A stretch of 64,000 nt of DNA from NCBI GenBank assembly GCA_000333855.2, contig CM007317.1, positions 288,343 through 352,342 of the forward strand, in the 5' to 3' direction. Position numbers and translations under genes: made by a program. The stretch is from Endotrypanum monterogeii. Its lineage: Eukaryota > Euglenozoa > Kinetoplastea > Trypanosomatida > Trypanosomatidae. The notes under the pieces were generated by a model. The model did not search any database. It was not told where the DNA came from and saw only the letters and a program-made list of their open reading frames with translations. Below are positions 51,872-62,129 of this stretch, in pieces (positions within the stretch are counted from its first letter, which is position 1; the number at the start of each line of letters is the position of its first letter).

Positions 51872-53128
51872 ATGGCGCACTCCAATAAGTTTATCCCCAT
51901 CATTGCGTCCTTCTTGGACACGGATGCCTACAAGCTACACATGCAGCAGGCAGTTTTTCATCAACATCCGACAGTGGTGACAGCGTATGAGTTCACATGT
52001 CGTAATGCGGATGATCACCTGGGCATTTATGCGGATTGGGTGCGTGAGCATGTGCAGCACATGGCCAACGTGCGCCTGACGGAGGAGGAATACGCGTACC
52101 TAGAATCACTGCCCTACTTCCAGAAAGACTACCTCGAATACCTGCGTGACTACCGCTACAAACCGGAGCAGGTGCATATTCGTGTAGTGTCGCCAGTTCT
52201 GGAATGCAAAAAAAACCAGTATGGAGAGGACGGGTCTGACTTGCAGGTGACGGTGGAAGGACCATGGGTAGAAACGATTCTGTGGGAGATCCCACTGCTA
52301 GCGATCATCAGCGAAGTTGTACAGCATAGCCGACACCCTCACATCGGCCCGGCTGAAGCGCTGGATACGTTAAGGGAGAAGCTAGATTTTTTTTTCGCCC
52401 ATCACGCCAAGACGGAGCTGGATACCTTCAAGGTAGCAGACTTTGGCACGCGCAGACGCTGCAGTCAGCCAGTACAGGAAGCAGTCGTACGGACACTCAA
52501 GGAGGATGCGCGATTCGGACCGCACCTGATCGGAACCAGTAACTACGATCTGGCGCGACGCCTTGGACTGCCGCCTGTGGGTACCCAAGCGCATGAGTGG
52601 TTTCAGGCCTTTCAGCAGCTGTGTCCAATACTGCGTCAGTCCCAAATCATGGCGATGGACTGCTGGCTACAAGAGTACCCAAGCTCCCTTGGCATTGCCC
52701 TGACAGACTGCATCACGATGGACGCATTCTTGAGTGACTTCGACAGTCGCCTGGCCAATGCCTATCAGGGGCTGCGGCAGGACTCTGGTGCACCGGATGT
52801 GTGGGGTCAAAAAGCAATTGCCCATTACAAAATACTGGGGATTGACCCCCGCACTAAAACTCTTGTCTTCTCAGATGGTCTCGACCTCGAGAAAGCAGCT
52901 GAGGTGCACAACCTCTTCAAGGACCAGATAAACGTGATGTGTGGGATCGGTACTCAGCTGACGTGCTCCATTAAAGGAGTTAGCCCCATGAACACCGTCA
53001 TTAAGATGGTTCGATGCCAGGGGAGACCTGTCGCGAAGGTGTCGGATAGTCCTGGCAAGAGCATCTGTCTGGACCAGGAATATGTGAACAAACTGAGGGA
53101 GGTCTTTAGGATTCAAAAAAACTTTTGA
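51872..53128 (+). CDS. nicotinate phosphoribosyltransferase, enterobacterial PncB type
   Basis: The 418-residue enzyme makes nicotinate mononucleotide from nicotinate and PRPP, the entry step of the Preiss-Handler route to NAD. The sequence matches bacterial PncB across its length (~400 residues). Clear landmarks are LDTDAYKLHMQQAVFH at 15-30, GPWVETILWEIPLLAIISE at about 128-146 and FGTRRRCSQPVQEAV at about 191-205. GTSNYDLARRLGL with GTQAHEWFQAFQQL, LGIALTDCITMDAFL with the QGLRQDSG motif, and a C-terminal KVSDSPGKSICLD also match. The conserved His in GTQAHEWFQ is the likely phosphorylated residue. The ATG at 51872 is the first after the acceptors and aligns with the bacterial start. No glycosomal targeting signal is seen. 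The closeness to gamma-proteobacterial PncB suggests lateral transfer. Confidence 0.96.
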   Translation: MAHSNKFIPIIASFLDTDAYKLHMQQAVFHQHPTVVTAYEFTCRNADDHLGIYADWVREHVQHMANVRLTEEEYAYLESLPYFQKDYLEYLRDYRYKPEQVHIRVVSPVLECKKNQYGEDGSDLQVTVEGPWVETILWEIPLLAIISEVVQHSRHPHIGPAEALDTLREKLDFFFAHHAKTELDTFKVADFGTRRRCSQPVQEAVVRTLKEDARFGPHLIGTSNYDLARRLGLPPVGTQAHEWFQAFQQLCPILRQSQIMAMDCWLQEYPSSLGIALTDCITMDAFLSDFDSRLANAYQGLRQDSGAPDVWGQKAIAHYKILGIDPRTKTLVFSDGLDLEKAAEVHNLFKDQINVMCGIGTQLTCSIKGVSPMNTVIKMVRCQGRPVAKVSDSPGKSICLDQEYVNKLREVFRIQKNF

Positions 53129-56100
53129 GGGTGAGGCACTTCTGTCAATACCGAGAGGGGGCCATGAAAGCAGCAATTCGCTGAAGTGAAGACACACATC
53201 GGATTTCGGGTAGAAAACTGTATGAAGGGCCAGGAACACATCAGAGAGGATCCGCGCATGCTTTCAGAATATGGGCCTCTGCGCATTATTTCTGCAGCCT
53301 CAAGCTACTTCGGTTTGCCTCCTTCTTTCACTCTTGCAGGTTGTGCACGCGCTGCTGTAGCCGCTTGCTTTCTTTAAAAAAAAAAAATTAATGTACTCCT
53401 TTCGCGGCACAATGTTGACCACCCCGGCGGAGCAATCGAGTTTTGTGTGGAACGTTTTCCTGGAGGACCAGATGGGCCTGCCCCCCCCCCCACCCCTGCT
53501 TCCCTCCCCTCTGCTTTTACTTGGGTCTGGCGGCGATGTCTTGGAGCTGGTGGACACAGGTCCGGGTCGGTGTTGTACGCAGGGTATCCGTGATGGCACA
53601 TGGGCGATGCCAGAGCAGCTCTGGAGAGACTCGGGGGCTCCTCAATATGAGGCATTTGGCTGACCAGCAAGACGCTTCGTCCTTGGCAGCGCTGCCGACG
53701 GAGGGTGGCTAGTATTCCACAGTTTTGAGGACACGTGCGCATGCGGAACAGAGATGCACGGAGGGTGCGGCCTTTTTTATTTTTGCTCGCGTGGTAGGAA
53801 CTGTACGCTGGTTAGGCTGAAGGACGCTCTTCCCTTTCTTCCTTTCAACCCCGGTGTTGCTCGCGTCCGGCGGGGGGAGGAGGGGGGGGGAGGCATTGCA
53901 GCCCATGCAACCTAGGGGCGCTGGATGCCTGACAGGAGGCCTCTCCCCCTCCCAATACACGGTCGAACCCCGCCGATTCCTATCCGCAGGGCCTGCACCG
54001 CACTCTCTGCAATGCATGGGCCTGTCGCGACTGGGGGGAGAGGAGGGCGTGCCAGCCAGCCACGACCATTCGATCAGCAGGAGATGACGCAGCAGACTCA
54101 CCGGGCGGAGGCGGGAGAGTCTGACGGACGTGTGGTTCCCTTCGATGGCACGCGTATCCTCCCAGGTAGTTGGAGGCAGGCTGCTGTGCGGACTGGTGCA
54201 AATGGGCCACAGCTGCGTAGGAGGAGGAGGGGGGAGGTGTAGGCGTTGGCCGGCTCTCGGTTGCCACGATTCTTCGGTAGAAAGGAGGGAGCTCTTTTTT
54301 TTTTTTATGAGGGCTTGATCTTCACCACGGAAGGTCTTCCGTTCCCCCTTTGGTGCTGAAGAAGAAACTGCGAGTGTGCGGAACCCCACACCTCAGCAGG
54401 TAAACAATGGGCGATGAGAACTTCGGGGGAAAGTTCGGACTGTAGGGCACATCATTTCCCTCCCCCTGCCCCTTTGTTCTTGTTCTCACTGTGTATCGGC
54501 TCCCTATTCGGTTCCTCTTGTGCGCTTGATGGGCGTTAGAGGTACAGCTGCATCTATCTGCGTTCTGGAAACTTCGTTCGAGAAGTAAAAGTAGGAAAGG
54601 GTATTGGCACAACATTGTTGCGTGGTACTAGAGATCCGAGACGAAGATGGAGAAGATACAGGAAGTACTCAGTCATGCTCCTTCTCCTCCTTTTTTTTTT
54701 GTGTGTGTGGAGGACACACAGGGCGGAAGAGAACAAGTGTGTGCCTTTGGGGAGAGGGGAGGGAAGACTTTTTATTGTTTCTGCTTCGTGCCTATGAACA
54801 AATTGCTGACCAGGTTGACTGCATCTGTATGTGTCTGTCAGGAAGACCGCAGGCGCAAGGGCTTTTTTTTTTTTTGGATGGCTGCCGGGTATGCTTTCTT
54901 CACTTCGGCTCTTTACGTTTCGCCGCTATGTTCGAGGGCTTTGGTCGGGCTGATCGCTTATTACAATCTCGCATTCTCATTTCCTTAAGTAAAAACTCAA
55001 ACGGAAGAGTTGCTTGGCAATGTAGCGAACAAACACACACTTCTGTTCGCATCACACATGTGTGGCAATGTGAGTTGCAATGCTTTTTTTTTCTTTCTCA
55101 TGTTGCCCTTCGCCCTGACCCTTGTGTTATCGGACCTCTCGTATACGGGAAAAAGAACACCCTAGGGAAAAACAATAGTGTGGGGGAGGTGAGAAAGGTT
55201 TTCTTTGCGGGGAAGTCGAGCTGCTATGTTAGCATGAACTGCTTTGAACTCCTTCCCCATGTTTTCTCGTATGTTTCACCATGACCTCGCCGGATGTGCT
55301 GTCACGGGCATCTTGTAGTTGGGGAGGAGCCGCGCTTAAGTTTTCCGTATTTCCTTGCTAAGAGCTGCTGTGGCGCTGTCCATGTTTGGGGTATATGATT
55401 GTAACACTACCCCAAACTTTATATATATATATATATATATATATCTCCAGTGGTCGGTGTGCCGTTGCTCAATCTGGTCTCCCACTTTTCTTATCGCCTT
55501 CCTTGTTGTTCGCCATGCATACGGGACGAGCGAGAGGGGGAGATAAAGGTGAGTAGAAGCAGAGCTGACGTTCGTATAAGGAAAAAAAACGATATATACC
55601 AAGGGAGGCATCAATGATCTTTTTTTTTCATTTCTAGGAAAGCAACGAAAACAGCGGAAAAAAAAATAGAAGCGCTCCCCAACTCCTGATAATAGGGTCA
55701 TCTAGAATCAGATATTAATCTCAACCAAGGCCAACGAAGCGAATCCATATCCTCCAGTCACCGCGACAGAAAAGACAAGTGTCGACCCCTGACTTTGTTT
55801 CGAACTCTTGCCGTAGCATGGGTGTGGTGGTGGTGGGCTGTGCACTATACCCCAAGGTTTACATGCCTGTCCGATCCCCAAGGTAAGCTGTCGAGCTCCC
55901 TCTGTCTAGCATTTTCTTTCCCTCTTACAATACGATGCTTGGTTACTCTTGCTCTCCTCTCTTTGTGCTCCTGTGTTTGTGTGTAATTCGTGCGTGCTGT
56001 ATCCGCCCACTTCTACTGAATAATGTTTTATTTCCCAAATACCTCCCCCCCCCCTCCTGCTCCTCCCCTTTCCACCCGTTTCAGTCCCCCCGCCAAATTC

Positions 56101-56238
56101 GACCACTGTGCGTGCGTTGAGCGGGGCGAAGCTTCAAATCGCCCGACACACTTTTCCCTCTCCGGTCCACCCGCCCACCCTCCTCGCTTGTCGTACCCAC
56201 AAGAGCAACAACAACAAAAAACAACACGAGTATCAAAG

Positions 56239-56275
<37 letters not shown>

Positions 56276-56316
56276 ATTTATCTATTTTTATCGTTTTTTA
56301 AAATCATTAAAACAAT
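53129..56316 (+). other. long intergenic spacer
   Basis: No gene is supported in 3.2 kb. The part 53400-54290 is more GC-rich than usual spacers here and contains G-runs (53869-53890) and CAGCC-type words; it could be an old degenerate retroposon (see findings). The remainder is T-rich, with a (TA)n tract at 55420-55444 and a second at 56242-56270 just upstream of the next start. Confidence 0.6.
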
Positions 56317-58125
56317 ATGTCACAGCGATACGAGGATGCGGTGTTGAAAGGAACGGCGCTGTTGCTGTTAGACCTACCAGTGACTCTTCGCAACGCCGTC
56401 CAGCCGCTACAGAAGCTGTTCGACTCGCATTACCCCAACAGCGGCATCACACGCATAATGTTGAACCAACAACCGGTCCGCAGCACGTCGGGTGAGAATG
56501 TTATGGAATGCGGAGCTGTGTTCTTTTCGTCGCGCGAGGCGCTGTGGGCAATGCTGGATCGAGTGCGAGTTATGCTGCGCACTGAGGACGGCGAGCTGGA
56601 GCTACGGCGCGGCTACCTGACCTTGGGAGTGCAGGAGGTACTGGTAGAGGGCGTCGTAACGTGGGGTACGCAGGGGCGACAGCGTCTCAACTCTGCTTCA
56701 GTCACTGTCTCTTCAACTCCCGCGCCAACCCTGGCATCCCGCCCTAAAGCCTCGGAAGGTTCCGCAGCGTCGCCGAGTGCTCTCACAGTCGTGACTCAGC
56801 CACCCCCCGTCGAGGTATCTCCACGAGTGACTGCACTTGATGCAGTGCATAGTTCGAAAAAACAAGATGCGAGGACGAGCCATGAGGGGGAGGTGCCGAA
56901 AAAAACTGGAGGCCGTAGTGAGGGCTGTCAAACAGTTGTAGTTGCTTTCTTATTCAAAGAAATCTATAATCGCCACCGCGAAAGCAAGGAGGAATGCACA
57001 AGTTCCAAACAAGCCGCTGTCTCGACCGGCTCTACCTTGTCTCCGTTCATGGTATATCAGATGCTTATCGGGGAATGCCAGCCCAGGAAAATAGTTCTCA
57101 TCGACTCCCAGCGCTCCTCGGCGAAGCGAGAGTCGCGAGCACTCGTCGAGCTGGAAAATGCCGAGGCGGCGGCCCACGTGATTCGAGTCTTCACCCGTCG
57201 CGCTGTGGAGTTCGTTAGTGAATCCCAGGCGTACAAAACACCGGAACGCAGTCGTAAGCCGCCGGAAAAGGGACCGTTGCCCATCTGCGCCGAGGTTCGC
57301 TACTATGTGAACTGCAGCTACAGTGTGCGCAACGGCCAGAGCCGTTTTCTTCCAGATGGAAATCGAAACTTTCATCGCACCGTGGCGGTGCGTCCTTTCT
57401 GCCCCTCTGAGCTGGACCTCACAGATTCAAGGACTGTGGCACGGTTGCAAGTGAGGGCCCCGCGCGAATGGCGGCCTGATCCCCATGCGGTGCGTCCTGC
57501 CTCCGTCATTGACAGGGAATCGCCCAACAGAGAGGAGGCGTGCGCGGATAAAGGGCGTCGGAACCAGCCATCATCGAATGCAGGTCACAGTAAAAGGCGG
57601 CGCTCACCATCTCCGCGTAACAACGAGCGGTGTGGGAAGCGGTCGCCATCGCACCTGCGTGGCCGCTCAGCTTCCCCTGCCTCTCATCGCTCCGATTCTG
57701 TTGCTTCCTCTTCATTCTCCAATCACCACCGGCGTCACCGCGACCATAACTCTAAGTGCCGTGGAAGCGACGATGAGGGACACGATGCGCAAACTGATGC
57801 TGCCGGTCTTGTAGCCACCTCAGGCACCAAGACTGTCTCGGGCAGCGGGTCAGAGCCAATCGCAGTGGCGGCACACGTGCATCAGCCGTCCCTGCAGCAG
57901 GCAGTTGTACTTCTTCCGCAACAGCAGCAGACGCCGCAACCGCAGGGCGTGTACGAGTCGGTATCCGCAATACCCGCGGCGCCGGCGGTTACCTACGACA
58001 GTTACGGTGCTTTGCCGATAGGTTGGCGCCCCATCTTTTCTCAGGAGTACCAGCAAACCTACTATGCCTACCGTGATCCGAAAACTGGTCTGGAGACGAC
58101 TACGTGGGAACGGCCGGCGTCGTAA
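56317..58125 (+). CDS. WW-domain protein with RS-like region
   Basis: The 602-residue protein begins MSQRYEDAVLKGTALLLLDL. The N-terminal ~110 residues form an apparent alpha/beta domain (LRNAVQPLQKLFDSHYPNSG; VFFSSREALWAMLDRVRVML), reminiscent of an RRM-like fold but without RNP motifs that I can see. A second such block lies at about 205-310 (VVVAFLFKEIYNRH; RALVELENAEAAAHVIRVFT), also RRM-like. Residues ~420-490 are rich in Arg-Ser pairs and His. The C-terminus is a WW-type module with W570, a YYAY core, W597 and P600; the W-W spacing of 27 is longer than usual. RRM-like blocks, an RS region and a WW domain together suggest an RNA-processing factor, possibly in splicing. This is inference. 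Confidence 0.75.
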   Translation: MSQRYEDAVLKGTALLLLDLPVTLRNAVQPLQKLFDSHYPNSGITRIMLNQQPVRSTSGENVMECGAVFFSSREALWAMLDRVRVMLRTEDGELELRRGYLTLGVQEVLVEGVVTWGTQGRQRLNSASVTVSSTPAPTLASRPKASEGSAASPSALTVVTQPPPVEVSPRVTALDAVHSSKKQDARTSHEGEVPKKTGGRSEGCQTVVVAFLFKEIYNRHRESKEECTSSKQAAVSTGSTLSPFMVYQMLIGECQPRKIVLIDSQRSSAKRESRALVELENAEAAAHVIRVFTRRAVEFVSESQAYKTPERSRKPPEKGPLPICAEVRYYVNCSYSVRNGQSRFLPDGNRNFHRTVAVRPFCPSELDLTDSRTVARLQVRAPREWRPDPHAVRPASVIDRESPNREEACADKGRRNQPSSNAGHSKRRRSPSPRNNERCGKRSPSHLRGRSASPASHRSDSVASSSFSNHHRRHRDHNSKCRGSDDEGHDAQTDAAGLVATSGTKTVSGSGSEPIAVAAHVHQPSLQQAVVLLPQQQQTPQPQGVYESVSAIPAAPAVTYDSYGALPIGWRPIFSQEYQQTYYAYRDPKTGLETTTWERPAS

Positions 58126-58509
58126 CGTCGTGTAAGTGAACGGCAGTTGAGTGAGGTCCACGTCTCTGCCCTGCACCTGCTGACTCAGCACCACGGGCGC
58201 AACAGCGCAACGAAGTGATCAAAACAGGGTACGCGTGCGGCTCGCGCCCCATGAGGGCATGGATAACCTTAAACGAAGCTATGATCGAAGAGGACCAAAG
58301 GCGTTCGCTCGCCTCATATAAATATATATATATATATATATATTCCGCTTCTCTGTGCTTCTTTCTTGAAAAAAATGTGTAAGAGCGAAGTATACATATA
58401 TATATATATATATTTAATCCGACAGGCAGGCAGAGCGACTTCCGAATGGTGTAACGAGGAAGTGAAAGGGAAGAAGGGGCGACGTGAGGACGCCGAGCCT
58501 TTGCTGCAT

Positions 58510-58544
<35 letters not shown>

Positions 58545-60601
58545 GTCTCGTAAAAAACAAAAAAAAAACCTAACTGTAGTGGTCAAATTTTTTTTCCCTC
58601 TTTTCATCTTGCATACAGAAAATTTTCAGAATGCAGCAGTGAGGCGGTATCGCTTCTGCTTTTTTTTTTTTCCAGCTCCCTGTAAGGTGAACGCGTGTGT
58701 GAATGTGCGTGAAGCTGTTTGCGCGCTTGTATCCGTGCTGAAACAAAGCCGCTGGATGCCATACTGACATGTTCGACGTGAGAGAAGGAAAAAAGGAGGG
58801 AGCGTGCTGATGGTGTCTTCCCGCGGGGTGAGGGCGTGTAATGTTCTCCTCTGCGGTGGATACGTTTGTGCGAAAGAGAGGGGAGAGAGGGATGCGGTTT
58901 GCGTGTGGAGAGAACACGTGATCATCGCTCTGGCGCGTTGTTGTGACAGGTGTACATGAATCTCAAAAGGTGCATTTCTCAAACGGGGGAAGGTTCCTGG
59001 CGGCAGATGCTTGTTGGTGTGCTCCCATAGGAGAGTGGATGCCTGGGTGAGGAGTGATATTATTGGGAAAGGGAGGAAGAGGAAGTGAAGAAGGGTTGGA
59101 GCTGAGCACTTGTTTTTCACATGCCTCGTGTGCGAGTGCTCGTCCCTCTTCATGTCTTCTTTTCGTTTTTCCACCGGCATCCTTCCCCTAAACACGTTCC
59201 CAGTGTGTGTTTGGCTGCCTGTTCCCACTGCCCGAGGCGATTCAAACGTGAAAGGGTTGGTTTGAGGGAATCACTTTCTCTCTCGGGCCATGTGCACTCT
59301 AGAGATACGAAGTAATAGATGGGTATAGCAAATGAAGCTGTCACAGTGTTCCAGCTTCTACTAGAGCGCTATACCTATGCTAGAGGTTTGTGACGTAACA
59401 GACGCCACTGAGCCGTGTCGGGTGCCGTTTTCTGTCGTTGCATTTCCTCGTTTGGCTGCGTATCCGATGTCAGCATCTGTGAATGTAAGAGGGGGGGGAT
59501 CTAAAGCAAAAGGATGTAGCGATAGCACACATCCTTTCCACTCCTTTCTTCCCCCCCCCCCCTTACCGACCTTTTTGGTGCAACATGCCAGGGCTTGCTT
59601 GGGGCATGTGCATGGTAACTGCGCTGTGCTTGGCACGGCTGAGCTTGCACGTCTGCGGGTGGGCACCCACACGTACGAACTTCCCCGAAAGATGTGCTGG
59701 AGTGAAGTGACCAGGCATGTCTCTGTGTGGTTCAGTGCGAATGCATTTTGTATATCGTTTCTTCCTCGAGGGTCGATGGGAGGGATTTGTGCCTGGCCAA
59801 CACCTGGCCCCTTCTATTTCATCGATCAATCCTGTCGTGGTGCTGAGGCAGGAAGACAAGTGTGGGTACAGATACTTCGTGCACGCAAGCCTTGTGGCTG
59901 TCTTGCGTTGAATACATCTGGTTCTCAGCGAGGCATCTCATATTTGGCACGACGATCGATCGTGAGGGGGGATGGTTAATGAGCCGGCGCTTATGGCACC
60001 TTCCGTGTTCCTGTATCGCCGCCCTGCTTTCGTCGACGTTACACATGGAGCGTGATGGATTCCATCACTACGCCTCTCTCTCCCCCGCCCCACGTATCCA
60101 CCCCTCTCTCAATTTTCCTTGCCAGCCAACCATGTAAGAGCCGTTCGCCCCCCCCCCTCTTCCCTCTCGTACACCTCTCTGTGGCTGGCCTTATTTCACC
60201 CTGCATGACTTTCTAATGCCTTTTTTCCCCTCTGCTGCCCTACAGCTCGTGTTAGAGAATCGAATTATCCAGCGAAATGGTGTCTGTATGAGTGTATGGT
60301 GTGGTGTTTCTCTCTGTGGAAGAGGGTCACAAAGATGGCGGGGGGGAGGTGGTGGTGGAGGAGATGGGGGGGGGGGGTCTCCATGAGGTGACCGGTGGCT
60401 ATGTGAGGGGTTTGATCAGCAGTGGCGCTCCAAGGCAAACCGAGGAGCACAGTAGGGGGGGGGTATCATGGGCTGCTGGATAACCTGTACACTCTCTTGG
60501 GCTAGTTCTCGAGTGCTTTGTTACTCTGTCTGGCGAGCTTCTTCTATCCCGCAATCCAGAGGCTCAGTCGTTTTGTTGGCGTTCTTTTGTGTGCGCGTAC
60601 A

Positions 60602-60622
60602 GGGACAGGGACAGGGAGGGGG
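60602..60622 (+). other. G-quadruplex motif
   Basis: Four G-runs (GGG, GGG, GGG, GGGGG) are separated by ACA, ACA and A. The short loops fit a stable parallel G-quadruplex in DNA or in the transcript. Confidence 0.75.
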
Positions 60623-60850
60623 ACAGATGATGTGCCTTTCAGCTTCCGTGCGTTCCACTTTCTCGCTTTGTATCCTTCCCATGGGTATCAATAGGGGGGG
60701 GTGCCCGTCTGCTCTTTTTTTTTTTTCGATGGGCAGTAATAATGATTTTCTTTCTAAGTAAGTGTGTATGCGTGGGGATGTCTGTGAGCCGGAGTAGGAA
60801 TACGCTTCCCACTCGTTTGCCTCAAGGCGCTTTGTCTTGAAGGTGTTGTA

Positions 60851-60903
<53 letters not shown>

Positions 60904-60929
60904 TGTAGTGGAGTAGAGACGCGATAAGG

Positions 60930-60959
60930 NNNNNNNNNNNNNNNNNNNNNNNNNNNNNN
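60930..60959. other. assembly gap of 30 N
   Basis: A run of 30 Ns starts 29 bases after the long (TA)n tract at 60848-60900. The real content is unknown. Confidence 0.99.
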
Positions 60960-62102
60960 TTCCACTTTTCCTTTTCCCCGCCGCTCCGCCTGAAGAACAT
61001 TGTTCGCACACACTGCCTGTGTAAATGTTGGCCCGTATCGATTGCTCGAGCTCATGTGTCTCGGGAAAGGGGCAGAAAACATATCTGCAATTGGTCTGAT
61101 GGGGGAGCTGTCGTGGTAATATCAAAGACTAAACGAGCTGCCTATCTTCTCTTCTCCCCTTATGCCTCCAATTGAGCTCGCGTGTTTGCCGTGAGCTTCT
61201 ATGTGCCAGTGGTGCTCTTGTCGTATTGCGTGCTCGGTGTGGATCCCCTGGCGGAGTCGACGAAACGTGTAAATGGAAAATGTGTGTGTGTGTGTGTGTG
61301 TCTGTGTGTGTACATCGGGCAGGAGTCTCCAATGCTGTTTCTGCCGCTACCCAGCGAGCGCGCGGCGCTGTGTTGGTGTGTGCGTCTCCGATGAAGATTT
61401 TATGTACTGCTACTTCGGCACATGCGTTTGCACGTTAGCGAATTATCTACCAGTTGTTGCTTTTCTAATTTTTACCCTCTCCCCTCGCATTTTTGTGATG
61501 AGCTCTTCAAATTTCCGCGTCTTCCTTTATATATATATATATATATATATGGTGGTCTGTGTTTTACTGTAGAGGTCCCCTCTTTTTTTGTCGACCAGCG
61601 AACGACAGCTGTAGGCCCAGTAAGGCTCCGACGGGCTACAGCACCTTTACAGACACTCCCCATCTCACTCCGGTTACACGCTCGATGAGCACTTCCAATC
61701 ACGAAAAACTGAGCTGAAATAGACGAGGTATATCAATACACTTCATTGCCTGCTTTTTTTCTCTGACTGTCTGTGTGTGTGTGTGTGTGTGTGTAACTAG
61801 GGGGAGAGGAGAGGCCGGGGTGCCGAGAGGTCACTGGATCAGCCTGCGCACGCCCCATGTATGCATCTTGCACACACGCAACATTTGAAGCGGAAGATAC
61901 AGACTTCATTAGAAAGAGGAGAGGGAACCTGCCGGTGACATTGCTTTGTTGGCAGACATCTCAGCAACTTACCTGGACCCCAGCCACCCATCGCAGAATA
62001 CTTTGTCGTTGAGGGTGTATGTACGCGGGGAGGGGGACGCAGCAGCATCTGGAAAAACAAAAAAACGCTTGCACATTTTGAGAAGGGCTGTTGAAGGCCA
62101 CA

Positions 62103-62125
62103 GGTTTTCTTTTACTGCTACTGAG
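62103..62125 (+). promoter_or_regulatory. candidate trans-splice acceptor for the Elongin-C-like gene
   Basis: A T-rich tract ends in CTACTGAG with the AG at 62124-62125, four bases before the ATG at 62130. This excludes the in-frame ATG at 62091, whose hydrophobic extension would otherwise look like a signal peptide. Confidence 0.5.
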
Positions 62126-62129
62126 CGCC

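Larger units (their letters stand above)
58126..62129 (+). other. long intergenic spacer with gap
   Basis: No gene is supported in 4 kb. It holds (TA)n tracts at 58322-58343, 58395-58413, 60848-60900 and 61528-61550, (GT)n tracts at 58515-58544 and 61770-61794, G-runs at 60365-60379, a G-quadruplex motif at 60602-60622 and a 30-N gap at 60930-60959. A 200-codon + frame at 59377-59979 has no domain and unlike codon use. The 3' end carries the acceptor of the last gene. Confidence 0.6.

Noticed and set aside
59377..59979. 200-codon + strand frame in the spacer before the last gene
   Set aside because: It crosses G- and C-runs, has codon use unlike the real genes, no domain, and no convincing acceptor.
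62091..62129. Upstream ATG giving the Elongin-C-like protein a hydrophobic N-terminus like a signal peptide
   Set aside because: The stretch is the pyrimidine tract of the likely trans-splice acceptor and would not be in the mRNA; the fold starts after the ATG at 62130.
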